From Ziziphus jujuba (Eukaryota > Streptophyta > Magnoliopsida > Rosales > Rhamnaceae), in assembly GCF_031755915.1 (NCBI RefSeq), contig NC_083387.1, forward strand, positions 19,923,001 to 19,987,000: a stretch of DNA of 64,000 nt, read 5' to 3'. Of this stretch, positions 47,463 to 59,820 are shown in pieces. The position numbers and the translations under genes were made by a program. Within the stretch, counting starts at the first letter, position 1; every line of letters starts with the position of its first letter. The notes beneath the pieces are model-generated. The model was not told where the DNA came from, made no database searches, and saw only the letters and a program-made list of their open reading frames with translations.

Positions 47463-48365
47463 TTTTTTTTTTTTCCCTCTTTTGTGTGAATCAATGGCTA
47501 ATTAGATCCCACATTGTCTTCTTCATAAATCATAACTGGAGATTAATTGTGTAAGCATGTCAACAAATACTAATGAAGTTCAACCGATTCGGATGTACTT
47601 ATGTGGGCAATATATGCATTTATTTATGTCAATTACGGATAATAACCCAAATTTTTAATTTTGAAAATGCTTAGATAGAGAACAGGTCAAACAGAATTAT
47701 TAATTTTTTGAATTTTTATTTGTTTTCGCTTATAAAATACTTAAATTATATATTTTTAATTGACATAGGAAAAAAGATGTAATAAATTTATTGGGCAAAA
47801 GATGGAGAACCTAAACTTGACAAAATGGATATACTTATTAGTGAAATTCATCGTTTGTCTTTACAAATGGAGAAGGCTAATAATATTCTTAAGTAATTAA
47901 GAAGAATATCAAGAGGAGCCACCAATATGACCTTAAGATTGTTATAGTTGTTGTAATTTTATTATTTCCTTTGTTTAAAATGTTTGCCTAGTGACCTAGT
48001 GACCATATAAATGTCTGTTGGTAAACTAATTATGTACTAAATTCTGCTATGTCTTTGTTAAGTACCATATATATCCCACAAAAATATGACTCATTTTGTT
48101 GAAACTGTCTGTTAAATATGACTTTTTATGGCCAACTGTTTGGTGAATTTAATCTCCATTTGTTGTCAAATCTAAATAAATCACAGAAAATGATAGTAAT
48201 GGATACACTTGATAAATTTCAGTGCAAGCTAGTGTTCAACTTATGGATGAATGATTCTCTGACACAATGGATGGGTTATCAGAGGTAGCAAAGTTTTTTA
48301 TATACGGAAATTGATTGGAGGTTTAAACAGTTATATCTGATTCTGAGTCTTCTTTAATTTGTTAA
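47463..48365. other. MULE interior left of the Aux/IAA fragment
   Basis: No known domain is seen. A short coding-like piece on the plus strand near 47795-47897 reads KDGEPKLDKMDILISEIHRL and continues SLQMEKANNILK before a stop. It may be another captured exon end, but I do not recognise it. Confidence 0.4.
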
Positions 48366-48765
48366 AGAGGGCAAGTTATCATGGATGGGCTCCTTATCTG
48401 AGGAAGGTAGATTTGAGAACTTATTCTGCATATCAAGAATTGTCATATGCTCTTGAGAAGATGTTTCACTGCTTCAGCATAGGTAAGCTACTATGTGGGT
48501 CTTAATTTATTCTTATATTTTGGCTGGTTAGGGTTCTTTAAAGCCTAATGTTATTATGTTCGAATATGGAATATACCAAATTTTTGCATGGACCCAACTA
48601 CTACACCTTTATTTCGCTTTCAGGCCAATGTGGATCCCATGGAGCTCCAGGGATGGGAACACTGAGTGAGAGTAAGCTCAGAGATCTTCTTCATGTATTA
48701 GAATATGTGCTTACATATGAGGATATAGATAGTGACTGGATGCTTGTTGGGGATTTATGTTGATT
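48366..48765 (+). pseudogene. Aux/IAA gene fragment (IAA8/IAA9-like), captured
   Basis: Two exon pieces with their intron are seen. The first (to 48482) reads [20 protein letters not shown] and EKMFHCFS, matching Aux/IAA domain III of the C-terminal PB1 domain. It ends at ATAG|GTAAGC. The second starts at 48624 after TTTCGCTTTCAG and reads [36 protein letters not shown] and WMLVGD, matching domain IV in its IAA8/IAA9 form. A one-base loss near MDG breaks the frame at the start, and the piece ends in a stop just after VGDL, where the family continues PWEMF. Domains I and II (repressor motif and degron) are absent. It lies inside the MULE. Confidence 0.87.
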
Positions 48766-49199
48766 TTTTTATGTTAGAATGTAGCTGTGGAATAAAATAA
48801 CTTACTTTTCGTTCTTAAGTTTTTATTTAGTAATTTTTATGTTTTTCTTGATTAGCATAATTTAAGATGTAATTGAAGACTATGAATTACATCTGTTCAA
48901 GTTGATTCTTCTAGAATAGGAAGACAAATCTTCAATTGTCAATAATAAGTATGCATACTGCAAAAGGTTCTTAGTCATTGGTGCAGATTTGTTATGTTGG
49001 AAAATTTAGCAAATTATCAACAAACTTTTACACAAAGGATTAGATGGGTGCTTGAAATGTACTTGATAGTTGTTCTATAATTCTATTGCCTTGAATGTTA
49101 AGTAGAGTTGGTGCTCATACATTTAAAAAAAATGGTATCACCAGTTCATAACAAATTTCTAAATATTAATTACTATTTAGAAGTTGGATAGGTTATATT
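48766..49199. other. Spacer between Aux/IAA fragment and satellite array
   Basis: AT-rich; no gene or repeat recognised. Confidence 0.5.
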
Positions 49200-51889
49200 G
49201 CAATGCAAAAGCGTCGGTTTTTCCCCACAATTTTTTTTTTTGTGCCTTTTTCTTTGCAAGCAAAACAAATATATAAATTTTTTTTTAAAATTTTGATGTA
49301 TTTTAAAATTTCCCAATTTCAAAGTTAAATATGCTATTTTTATTTTATTTTTCTTGGTACTCATTCAACCATACTAATTTAGCAATTTGAAATTAGACAT
49401 CAAAATAAATTATTTTTTTATTATTCCAAACAACAAAGTCGAAGCTTTTATGCTTAAAAGCCTTAACTTTTCCCCATAATTTTTTTTCTTTATTTTGTCG
49501 TTTTCTTTGTATGCAAAACAAATAAAATAAAATCTTTTAAAATTTTGATGTATTTTAAAATTTCTTAATTTCAAAATTAAATATGCTATTTTCATTTTTA
49601 CATGATACTCATTCAAGTATACTAATTTAACAACTTGAAATAAGATATCAAAATGATTTTTGGACTTTTTCATTGTAAGCAAAACAAAGAACATAAAAAA
49701 AATTTTAAAATTTTGATGGATTTTTAAATTCCTCATTTACAAAGTTAAATATGCTTTTTTTTTTTTTTTTTACTTGGTATTCATTTAAGTATACTAATTT
49801 AGCAACTCGAAATTATACATCAAAATGAATCTTTTTATTATTATTATTCCAAGCACCAAAGCTGAAGTTAAATATGTTTTTTATTTTTATTTTTTTTATT
49901 ACTTGGTACTTATTCAAGTATACTAATTAGCAAATCGAAATTAGACATCAAAATGATTTTTGGACCTTTTCCTTGTAAGCAAAAGAAGGAACATAAAAAC
50001 TTTTAAAATTTTGATGTATTTTAAAATTTTTCATTTATAAAGATAAATATGCTGTTTGTTTTTTACTTTGGACGACCTAAGCCGACACTTTTATGCTTAA
50101 AAGAGTCGGCGTTGCCCCACCAATTTTTTTTTTTTTTTTTTTTTGCCTTTTACTTTGTAAGCAAAACAAATAAAATAAGAGCTTTTAAAATTTTAATATA
50201 TTTTAAAATTTCTCATTTACAAAGTTAAATATGCTATATCTATATTTTTTTACTTGATACTTATTCAACTATACTAATTTATTAACTCAAAATTAGACGT
50301 CAAATGAATTATTCTTTTTTATTATTCCACGAACCAAAGACGACGCTTTTATGTTTAAAACCATTGGCTTTTCCCCACAAATTTTTTCTTCTTCTTTATT
50401 TTGCCTTTTTCTTTGTATGCAAAATAAATAAAATAAAAGCTTTTAAAATTTTGATTTATCTTAAAATTTCTCATTTTTAAAGTTAAATATGCTTTTTTTT
50501 TTTTTTTACTTGTTACTCATTCAAATGTACTAATTTAGCAACTCGAAATTAGACATCAAAATGATTTTTTTTTTTTAATATTCCAAGCAACAAAGTCGAT
50601 GCTTTTATGCTTAAAAACATCGGCTTTTTCACACCAATTTTTATTTATTTATTTATTTTTTTTGCTTTTTTCTTTGTAAGCAAAACTAATAAATTAAAAA
50701 ATTTTAAAATTTTGATATCTTTTAAAATTTATCAATTTCAAAGTTAAATATGCTGTTTTTTTTTTTTTTCTTTTTTTACTTAGTACTCATTCAAGTATAC
50801 TAATTCAGCAACTCGAAATAAAATATCAAAATGATTTTTGGACTTAAGATATCAAAATGATTTTTGGACTTTTTCTTTGTAAGCAAAACAAATAACATAA
50901 AAACTTTTAAAATTTTGATGTATTTTAAAATTCCTTATTTACAAAGTTAAATATGCTGTTTTTTTTCTTACTTGGTACTCATTCAAATATATTAATTTAG
51001 TAATTCAAAATTAAAGATCAAAATAAATTATTTTTTTTATTATTCCATGCACCAAAGCTGACGCTTTTATGCTTAAAAGCATCGGCTTTTTCACACCAGT
51101 TTTTTTTTTTTTTTTTTTTTTGGGCTTGTTTCTTAGTAAGCAAAAGGTATAAATTAAAAACTATTAAAATTTTGATATATTTGAAAATTTTGAAATTTCA
51201 AAGTTAAAAATGCTTTTTTTTTTTTTTTTTTTTTTTACTTGGTACTCATTAAAGTATACTAATTTAGTAATTCGAAATAAGACATCAAAATGATTTTTGG
51301 ACTTTTTCTTTGTAAGCAAAACAAAGAATGTAAAAACTTTTAAAATTTTGACGTATTTTAAACTCCTCATATACAAAGTTAAATATTCCCCCCCCCCCCC
51401 CCCCCCCCTCTCCCTTACTTAATACTCATTCGAGTATACTAATTTGGCCCCCTTACTTAATACTCATTCGGATATACTAATTTGGCAATTCGAAATTAGG
51501 CATCAAAATGAATTATTATTTTTTATTATTCCAAGCACTAAAGCCGACACTTTTATGCTTAAAAGCGTCTTCTTTTTCACGCCAATTTTTGTTTTTGGTT
51601 TTTTTTTGCTTTTTTCTTTGTAAGAAAAATCAATAAATTAATTTTTTTTTAAATTTTGATGTATTAAAAATTTTTTCAATTTCAAAGTAAAATATGCTAT
51701 ATTTTTTTTTAATTGGTACTCATTCAAGTATACCAATTGAGCAATTCGAAATAAAACATCAAAATGATTTTTGGACTTTTTCTTTGTAAGCAAAACAAAG
51801 AGCATATGAACTTTTAAAATTTTGATGTATCTTAAAATTCATCTTCTACAAAGTTAAATATGCTGTTTTTTCCTTTTTACTCAAAATGA

Positions 51890-51922
<33 letters not shown>

Positions 51923-52955
51923 TTTAGGAAGACCTAAGCCTACTCTTTTATGCTTAAAAGCATCAGCTTTGCTCTACCAAATATTTTGTTTTGCCTTTTT
52001 CGCTGTGAGCAAAAAAAATAAAATAAGAACTTTTAAAATTTTGATGTATTTTAAAATTTCTCATTTATAAAGTTAAATAAATAAATATATATATATATAT
52101 ATCTATATGTTTTTAACTTAGTACTCATTCAAGCGTACTAATTTAGCAATTTAAAATTAGATATCAAAATGATTTTTGAACTTTTTCTTTGTAAACAAAA
52201 CAAAGGATATAAAAACTTTTTCAATTTTGATGTATTTTAAAATTTCTCACTTACAAAGTTAAATATATATATATATATATATTTTACTCAAATTGATTTT
52301 TTTTTTCTAATAAATTTGAAAGACCTACGCCTACGACGCTTAGCTTTGCCCTACCAAATTTTATTTTTTTTTGCCTTTTACTTTGTAAGAAAAACAAATA
52401 AAATAAGAATTTCTAAAATTTCTCATTTACAAAGTTAAATATGCTTTTTTTATATGATACTCATTCAAGTATACTAATTTAATAACTCGAAATTAAACAT
52501 CAAAATGAATTATTTTTTTATTGTTCCGCAAACCAAAGCTGACGCTTTTATGTTTAAAAGTAGTGGCTTTCCCCCACAAATTTTTTTTCTTTCTTTATTT
52601 GGCCTTTTTCTTTGTATGCAAAACAAATACAATAAAAGTTTTTAAAATATTGATGTATTTTAAAATTTTTCAATTTCAAAGTTAAATATATCTATATATA
52701 TATATATATATATTTTACTTGGTACTCATTCAAGTATATTAATTTAACAATTCGAAATTAGACATCAAAATGAATTAATTTTTTTTTTATTATTCCAAGC
52801 ACCAAATCCGATGCTTTTATGCTTAAAAGCATTGGTTTTTTCACACCAATTTTAATTTTTTTCTTTTTTCTTTTTTGTTTATAAGTAAAAGGAACAAATT
52901 AAAAACTTTGAAAATTTCGATGTACTTTAACATTTCTCAATTTCAAAGTCAAATA

Positions 52956-52986
<31 letters not shown>

Positions 52987-54730
52987 GATATTCATTCAAG
53001 TGTACTAATTTAGCAACTCAAAATAAAATATAAAAATGATTTTTGAACTTTTCTTTGTAAGCAAAACAAGGAATATACAAACTTTTAAAATTTTGATGCA
53101 TTTTAAGATTTCTCATTTACAAACTTAAATATGTTTTTTTTTTTAACTCAAAATGATTTTTTTTAAAAAAAAAAAAAATTTGAAAGACCTAAGCCGACAC
53201 TTTTATGCTTAAAAGCATCGGCTTTGCCTCCCCAATTTTTTTTCTTTTGCCTTTTACTTTGTTAGCAAAACAAATAAAATAAGAACTTTTAAAATTTTGA
53301 TGTATTTTAAAATTTCTTATTTACAAAGTTAAATATGCTTCTTCTTTTTTACTTGGTACTCATTCAAATATACTAATTTAGCAACTCGAAATTAGACATT
53401 AAAATGAATTATTTTTTTATTATTCCGCGAACCAAAGCCAACGTTTTTATATTTGAAAGCGTCGGCTTTTCCCCATAATTTTTTTTTCTTTATTTGGCTT
53501 TTTTCTTTGTATGCAAAACAAAAAAAATAAAAACTTTTAAAATTTTGATGCATTTTAAAATTTCACAATTTCAAAGTTAAATATGCAATTTTTTTTTTTT
53601 ACTTGGTACTCATTCAAATATAGTAGACACCAAAATGAATTATTATTATTTTTTTTATTATTCCAAGCACCAAAGCAAATGCTTTTATGCTTAAAAGTGT
53701 CAGCTTTTTCACACTAATTTTTGTTTTTTTCTTTGTAAACAAAAGGAATAAATTAAAAATTTTTAAAATTTTGATGTATTTTAAAGTTTCTCAATTTCAA
53801 AGTCAAATATGTTTTTTTCTTTATTTATTTATTTATTTATTTCTTTTTACACTTGATACGCATTCAAGTATACTAATTTAGTAACTCAAAATAAGACATC
53901 AAAATGATTTTTGAACTTTTTCTTTGTAAGCAAAACAAAGAACATAAAAAATTTTAAAATTTTGATGTATTTTAAAATTCCTTATTTACAAAGTTAAATA
54001 TGATGTTTTTTTTTCTTACTTGGTATTCAGTCAAGTATACTAATTTAGTAATTCAAAATTAGACATCAAAATGAATTTTTTTTTTTATTATTCCAAGCAC
54101 CAAAGCTGGTGCTTTTATGCTTAAAAACGTTGGCTTTTTCACACCAATTTCTTTTTTTTTTTTGGGGCTTGTTTCTTAGTAAGCAAAAAGTATAAATTAA
54201 AAATTATTAAAATTTTGATATATTTAAAAAGTTTTCAATTTCAAAGTTAAAAATGCTTTTTTTTTTTTTTTTTAACTTGGTACTCATTCAAGTATACTAA
54301 TTTAGTAACTCGAAATAAGACATTAAAATGATTTTTGGACTTTTTCTTTGTAAGTGAAACAAATAATGTAAAAACTTTTAAAATTTTGATGTATTTTAAA
54401 CTCCTCATTTACAAAGTTAAATATATTATTTTTTCTGTTACTTGATACTCATTCAGGTATACTAATTTGACAACTCGAAATTAGATATCAAAATGAATTA
54501 TTCTTTTTATTATTCCAAGCACTAAAGCTGACGCTTTTATGCTTAGAAGCTTCTACTTTTTCACACCAATTTTTGTTTTTGCTTTTTTTTTGCTTTTTTC
54601 TTTGTAAGCAAAACCAATAAATTAAAGATTTTTAAAATTTTGATGTATTTTAAAAATTTTCAATTTCAAAGTTAAATATGTTATTTTTTTTTAATTGGTA
54701 CTCATTCAAGTATAGTGATTGAGCAATTCA
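49200..54730 (+). repeat. Satellite array with a hairpin in the long monomers
   Basis: About 23 diverged monomers share ACTTGGTACTCATTCAAGTA, TACTAATTTAGCAACTCGAA, TTTTTCTTTGTAAGCAAAAC, TTTTAAAATTTTGATGTATT and ACAAAGTTAAATATGC. Spacing between ACTTGGTACTCATT sites falls into two classes, about 250-270 bp and about 165-190 bp, often alternating (for example 53850, 54017, 54275, 54440, 54705). Only long monomers carry an inverted repeat with arms like GCCGACGCTTTTA and TAAAAGCGTCGGC. Homopolymer and TA runs vary between copies, and a C run occupies about 51388-51408. The array lies wholly inside the MULE. Confidence 0.92.
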
Positions 54731-55252
54731 AAATAAATTCTATATTTACTTTAGACACAATAAATTGTGACAAATTCTAAACATCATGCACCAAAAAAAA
54801 AAAAAAACATATTTTTTTATCGAAGCCGATGCTTTTGACATGTGAAAGCGTCGACTTTGGTCATATATATAAAATTTTTAAAAAGGTAATAGTGTTTTAC
54901 TTGGAGTTGCTAAATTAATATATTTAAATGACAAGCAAGATGTTCAACCATTGTATTCAACTTTTTAAAAGCAATATTGCATCAATATGCCTTGCAAAAT
55001 TAAATAAACAATCAATCTATATCTAGTTTAGACATAATAAATTATGACAAATTTTAAATAAACTATCAATATATAGCTAGGTTTAAAACAATGAGTTTCA
55101 ATATAGATATTTTTAAATGGTCCAATTTTGGCAAGGTTTAAAAAACAAATTAAGAAGGAAAAATAATATAGTTTCTTTTCTTACTAATTGTTAAGGACAG
55201 GACAGTTTCTTTTGTTGTGCGATTGTTCAATTTTTCCACACCCATTGCAACG
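54731..55252. other. MULE interior after the array, with a lone hairpin
   Basis: A further inverted repeat related to the array hairpin (AAGCCGATGCTTTT / GAAAGCGTCGACTTT) is at about 54824-54859, outside the last monomer. The rest is AT-rich. Confidence 0.6.
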
Positions 55253-57379
55253 TCAACCTATATACTTAGCAGCATTTATTGTCCTGTTTTTCCCTCCTTT
55301 TAATCTTCTTCCACATCCCTTTGCCCTCACTTGAGATGGATCTTTCAAAGTTGTGTTATGAACATTACTACCATTTTCAGAAATGCCTCCACTCTTCATG
55401 CTACCAACTACAGATTTAATCTTATCAAGCAAACTTTGCAGACAATCATTCACAATTACAGTTGCCTATTCATTTGTTATGGCTTTATTAATGACTTCTG
55501 AAGCAAATTTGAATAGTTTGCTTCGCCAGATGAACATTAAACCACTTTTCCACTCATCTCTACACCTTTTTTATCGGTTATTATTTGAGATTTTGCAACT
55601 CTAGTCCACCTTCTTATTATATATTGATTTGGCAAAGGAATATTACAAAATGGTCGCAAAAATGCCAAAATATGTCTACATGGAATTCCTTCACTCTTAA
55701 ACTTTTTACAATTACAAGATGCATAATCCAAAACTTTATCATAAGCAATTTCTTAAACCCTTGAAACACCTTCATTTGGACAACACTAGACCGTATATAT
55801 TTTATGTGTATTATTTTCACTAATAATCTGTAGCATTGTTATTAAGCTATGCCATAACTTATTTTGAAACTTATAAAAAATCTTGCATATGTAAATCTCA
55901 ACAATTTGTTTTTCCACTTCCAATAGCAGTTTCAAAAGAGGCTTCTTATTAATATCAACATGATCAGCACCTAACTCTTTGCGACGTTGATCTGTAAGTG
56001 GCCTATTAAATCGAAGTATAAAATCCATCAATAAGTTTTCTTGGAAACATACTTCTTGAAAAATGTATGAAAGCTTTCTGCACGTTGGCTACTTGACATT
56101 CTAGCTAAGAATACATGATTAACATATGTCGGCATCTATCTTGAACGTATTTCAAATATTAATTTTAACTAGTCATTGTCATATAGGTTCGCCTTTTCGA
56201 TAATAGTCACCCATTTTCTTTTAAGCTCTTCTAGACATTCTGATTCTCAAATGTATTGTTGGAAGTCCTTGTAAAAATCCCTGCAAGTGATTGCATTTAA
56301 ATATATAGAAAACTTATCAAGTACGTTCCAACTACAATACCTATTAAATGTATTTGGTAAGCTCTGAGTCATAGCCTTTGTCATTGCAAAATCTTGATTA
56401 GTGATAATCATCTTTGGGTTGTTTGTAGGCATGCTCTTCTTTAATAGCTCAAATAACTAAATAAATGATTCAGTCATTTCATCACTTAAGATTGCACATG
56501 CAAATATCATTATTTGACCATGATTGTTAACCCTAACCAAAAGTGCAAATATCATACCATACTAATTAGTGTTGTAAGTTATATCAAATACCATTACACC
56601 ACCAAAATATCCATAAGCTCTTCTACAAACCGAATCAGCCCAAAAACAATGTTTCAATTTACAATCATCATCCACATCTTATTCAAAAAAGAATGATGGA
56701 TCTCTTTCTTGCACTGTTGGAAAATATTCCTTCAATAGCTCTGCATTTTGTCCTCGCATCTCATTACGCAACTTAGCTTCATGGTTATAGATATGCTTCT
56801 TCATACACCCAGTATTCTCTATACCTCCAGCTTCAAATTCAAAAATACGTATTTGTTGGTAAGTTGGCACGTTTGCTGCTGAAAACTTCTGGGTTAGTGA
56901 TTTTTTGGCTTCAGACATATTACAATGTAACCTCAATAAATGCACTTTTCAACGGGTTGACAATGAATGACTATATTCTTCAACAAATACACTAACGACA
57001 TATTTCCCCATGTTTTACCTAACCGCTGAATGTTTTGCCTTACAATTTTACTTGTTATCCCCCGACTTCTTTTTTTCTTATCATCCTTTTTATAAGATAC
57101 TCCTTTTTTATAACACATAAATTCTTTCATTATAACTTCATTGGCATCTTTACGTCTGTTATTGCAATTGCTACAAACACCAAACCCTGCCTCTTTTGAA
57201 TATTTAATGTAAAACTCATGTGCCTTATCTATCGATTGAAACTCTTGTCTAACCTTTGGTTTGCAATTTTCCAAAACCTGGGAAATGTAAACATCATCAA
57301 TGGAATTTGAACATGACAGTAGGGATATTTCTACAATTCTTAGATGATGATTATTTGCTTCTAACTGTAAATCATTCAT
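55253..57379 (-). pseudogene. FAR1/FRS-type MULE transposase, broken
   Basis: The blocks read in order on the minus strand. The FAR1 zinc domain (57379 to about 57100) has AHEFYIKYSKEAGFGVCSNC and EFMCYKK. A linker (56945-56679) contains NVPTYQQIRIFEFEAGG and ERDPSFFFE. The DDE core (about 56660-56247) has FWADSVCRRAYGYFGG, VFDITYNT and NPKMIITNQDFAMTKA. The MULE helical part (56031-55786) has HVDINKKPLLK. A SWIM zinc finger (55731-55537) reads YASCNCKKFKSEGIPCRHIL, and a tail follows to 55253. In the family this protein cuts and joins element ends; FHY3/FAR1 light-signalling factors derive from it. Several frameshifts and stops separate the blocks, so it is non-functional. Confidence 0.88.
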
Positions 57380-58148
57380 GTTGCCATCGAAGATAATAAA
57401 ATCAACATATGAGCATTATAAATTTCTATATAATGCATTTCAATCCACTTCAAAATCACAATTAATGATTACTTATAATATATAGAAGATGCTATTAATC
57501 ATTTGTCAGAAAGCATAGAATACCAAATTGCAAAGTTATAAGAATCACAGCCAAATTTCTGCTGCAACTAATTTTTATGTTCTTACGTCACCATGTTAAC
57601 ACTGTAGCGAAATATATACATCCACGGAATCAATCTTGTGTTATATACAGCCACTGCATCAATTAAGTATTGTTATCTTTATATCTATTGTCACACTTAT
57701 TCATATTGTCAAACTCACAACACTTGGTCATATACTGAAAAAAATAAAAATTTAAATAAATCCAGCTCACAACAAAGGGATGGAAGCAATAAAAATTATA
57801 AGATGCATAATAAAAACATGTATAAAAAAGGGGTGAAACCTTTACTTCTTGGAATTGGAGCTTCCTCTTCTCCTCTTTCAATGTTTCTTTTTTTTTTTTA
57901 ATATGAACAAAATAGCACGTTCATTAATACACATTATGATAATATAAAATTTTTATCTTAAAATCTAACCTGATTGTTTTATCTTCAAAATTAATACACA
58001 TTGTAAGTAAAGTTTCAAAGTAAGATGTGATGCCAACTTTTCCTGAATGGTGTACAGTGCAGATTGATTATGCTATGAAGCTTTTCTGAAAATACAATCT
58101 TTTGTTGCTTAATGTTGTTGATTACAATACAAAGAACGAAAAAAAAAA
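57380..58148. other. MULE interior between transposase and right TIR
   Basis: This is the probable promoter and leader side of the transposase. AT-rich, no domain recognised. Confidence 0.5.
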
Positions 58149-58616
58149 AAATCAATGGCTCACAAATACTAATCTTTAATCCAAGCTGTAAATAGATTTG
58201 GGATTGTTAATGAGAAGGCCTGGGTAGTGGAAACCCCTAAGTATGGTACTCATGGCAGTGGTTTGCCACTTACGACAATGACTCTTTCTAGTTTTGAACG
58301 ATGACTGGTTGGGCTGGATTTGAGATTTTTTAAATGGTGAAGTCAGTCCTCACGTTGGGCTGGAATGATGGTGTTAGCGGGAGATGGTGGATTTGGGAAA
58401 TTTGAAATCGTCTGTGCGAAATAGTAGTGCAAGTAGGAAGGAAATGAATAGCGGAAAGGTTAAAGGAATGTTTTTTGTCATGCAAATTTTTTTTCCATGT
58501 GTGACAAGGAAGAATTTGAGCTGCTCAACTAATAAGATGGAATCCAATGGTTGGCCATTTTCCTATGTTTTGGACCACACCATATTAGTCAGGTCCGACT
58601 TGACCATAGAAGGACC
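58149..58616 (-). repeat. Right terminal inverted repeat of the MULE
   Basis: The reverse complement of this segment aligns with 47091-47462. The outer end is AGGACC before a TATATATAT copy. Confidence 0.82.
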
Positions 58617-59267
58617 TATATATATATTGTTGGCTTAAAAAATATAGGAAAATACTAGCAAGTTTTAAATATATTATTTAAAAACACATAATATTTTAAA
58701 ATATAAAATAAGAAGGTAATTAAATGGGGCAATTAAGAAAATTCCTACTCCGCCTTAACTCCCTATTAAGTGGGGAATGAGGATGGGAAATCCTTGTGGG
58801 GTGGAAATCAGGGACGGCTACCCCCAACCCTCTCTCATATTGTCCCTTTGTCATCTTTAGACCAGTGGATCTTATTGGCCAATTATAAATAAAGAAAAAA
58901 TTTATTTAGATTCCCTCACTTTTGTCCTAATTACCATTAAATTTTATATTTTTGTAAAATCATTATTTAAACCTTATTTGCTAATAATTGATGGCTATAG
59001 TTGTATTTGTACATATTATTCAATCATAAAAAATTGATTCTTAACCATTTTTTTTCGCTTTACATGTAAAAATTAATTGAAAAAAACTGAAAAATAGATT
59101 CATTTTTATATATGTGGAAAATTAAAGAGAGATTTAATGATAATTTTTCAAAATTGTTGGATCTATGTATAATTATTTATAAAATTGATAACGTCTAAAT
59201 AGAATTTGCCTTTATAAATGATTAGGGAAGAATTTCATTGGATATTAGACACAAAACAAGAAAAAGA

Positions 59268-59307
<40 letters not shown>

Positions 59308-59493
59308 ATGTGTGGAGCAAAGCTCCTATCCAAGATTTTTGGATTCTAATGAAATCTAAAACTTTAATCTTAATCATTGAATTTATCAAAGATTAAATTT
59401 GGAATTAAAATGTCATGTGACTTATATTTTTCCTTCTCTCACTCCACCTCAAACCGTCTTAACCACTTCGTCTTCCTCATGGCTTCTAGTAGT
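58617..59493. other. AT-rich spacer with TA/TG microsatellite
   Basis: A TA run followed by a TG run lies at about 59270-59312. No gene is seen. Confidence 0.6.
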
Positions 59494-59655
59494 AAGGGGT
59501 GGGCTCGGTTCGGATTGGTTCGGTTTTGTGGACTTTTTAAAACCGAACCGACTAATTTGGTTTGAGTTGGATACAAAACTGAACCGAACCGACTGTCACA
59601 TTCAACCCGAACCAAACCGAACCGACGATCATTGTTCGGTTTGGGTTGGGTTCAC

Positions 59656-59820
59656 GGTTTGGGCCGGTTTGGGCTTTATGATGGGCTTCGGCCCAATTTT
59701 TTTTATTTTTGGTTTAGGCCGGTTTGGGCCTCATGATGAGCTTCAACCCAAATTTTTTTATTTTTGGTTTGGGCCAGTTTGGACCTCATGATGGGTTTCG
59801 GCCCAAATTTTTTTATTTTT
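59656..59820 (+). repeat. 55-bp tandem repeat, three copies, hAT subterminal
   Basis: Units starting GGTTT(G/A)GGCC at 59656, 59711 and 59766 carry ATGATG(G/A)G(C/T)TTC(G/A)(G/A)CCCAA and a T-rich tail. They lie just inside the hAT end. Confidence 0.9.

Larger units (their letters stand above)
47091..58616 (-). mobile_element. 11.5-kb Mutator-like element (FAR1-type MULE)
   Basis: Long terminal inverted repeats lie at 47091-47462 and 58149-58616. They start GAAGTTTTCTATGATCAGGT and GGTCCTTCTATGGTCAAGT (read inward) and share blocks such as GACAAAAAAC, CATCTCC(T/C)GCT(C/A)ACACCA, CCAGCCC, AATCTATTTA and TTAGTATTTGTGAGCCATTG. A 9-bp TATATATAT flanks both ends (47082-47090 and 58617-58625), the MULE target length. 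Inside are an Aux/IAA fragment (+), a satellite array, and a decayed FAR1-type transposase (-) reading inward from the right end. Many differences between the repeats are transitions, so the insertion is old. Confidence 0.82.

Noticed and set aside
49173..54000. Several 60-108 residue frames rich in Lys, Phe and Asn
   Set aside because: They are readings through satellite monomers and repeat with the array.
49200..54730. CRISPR-like array
   Set aside because: Repeats are long, diverged and contiguous without unique spacers, and the genome is a plant nucleus.
57638..57901. Plus-strand 87-residue frame opposite the MULE leader
   Set aside because: Low complexity (Tyr, Asn, Ser) and no motif.
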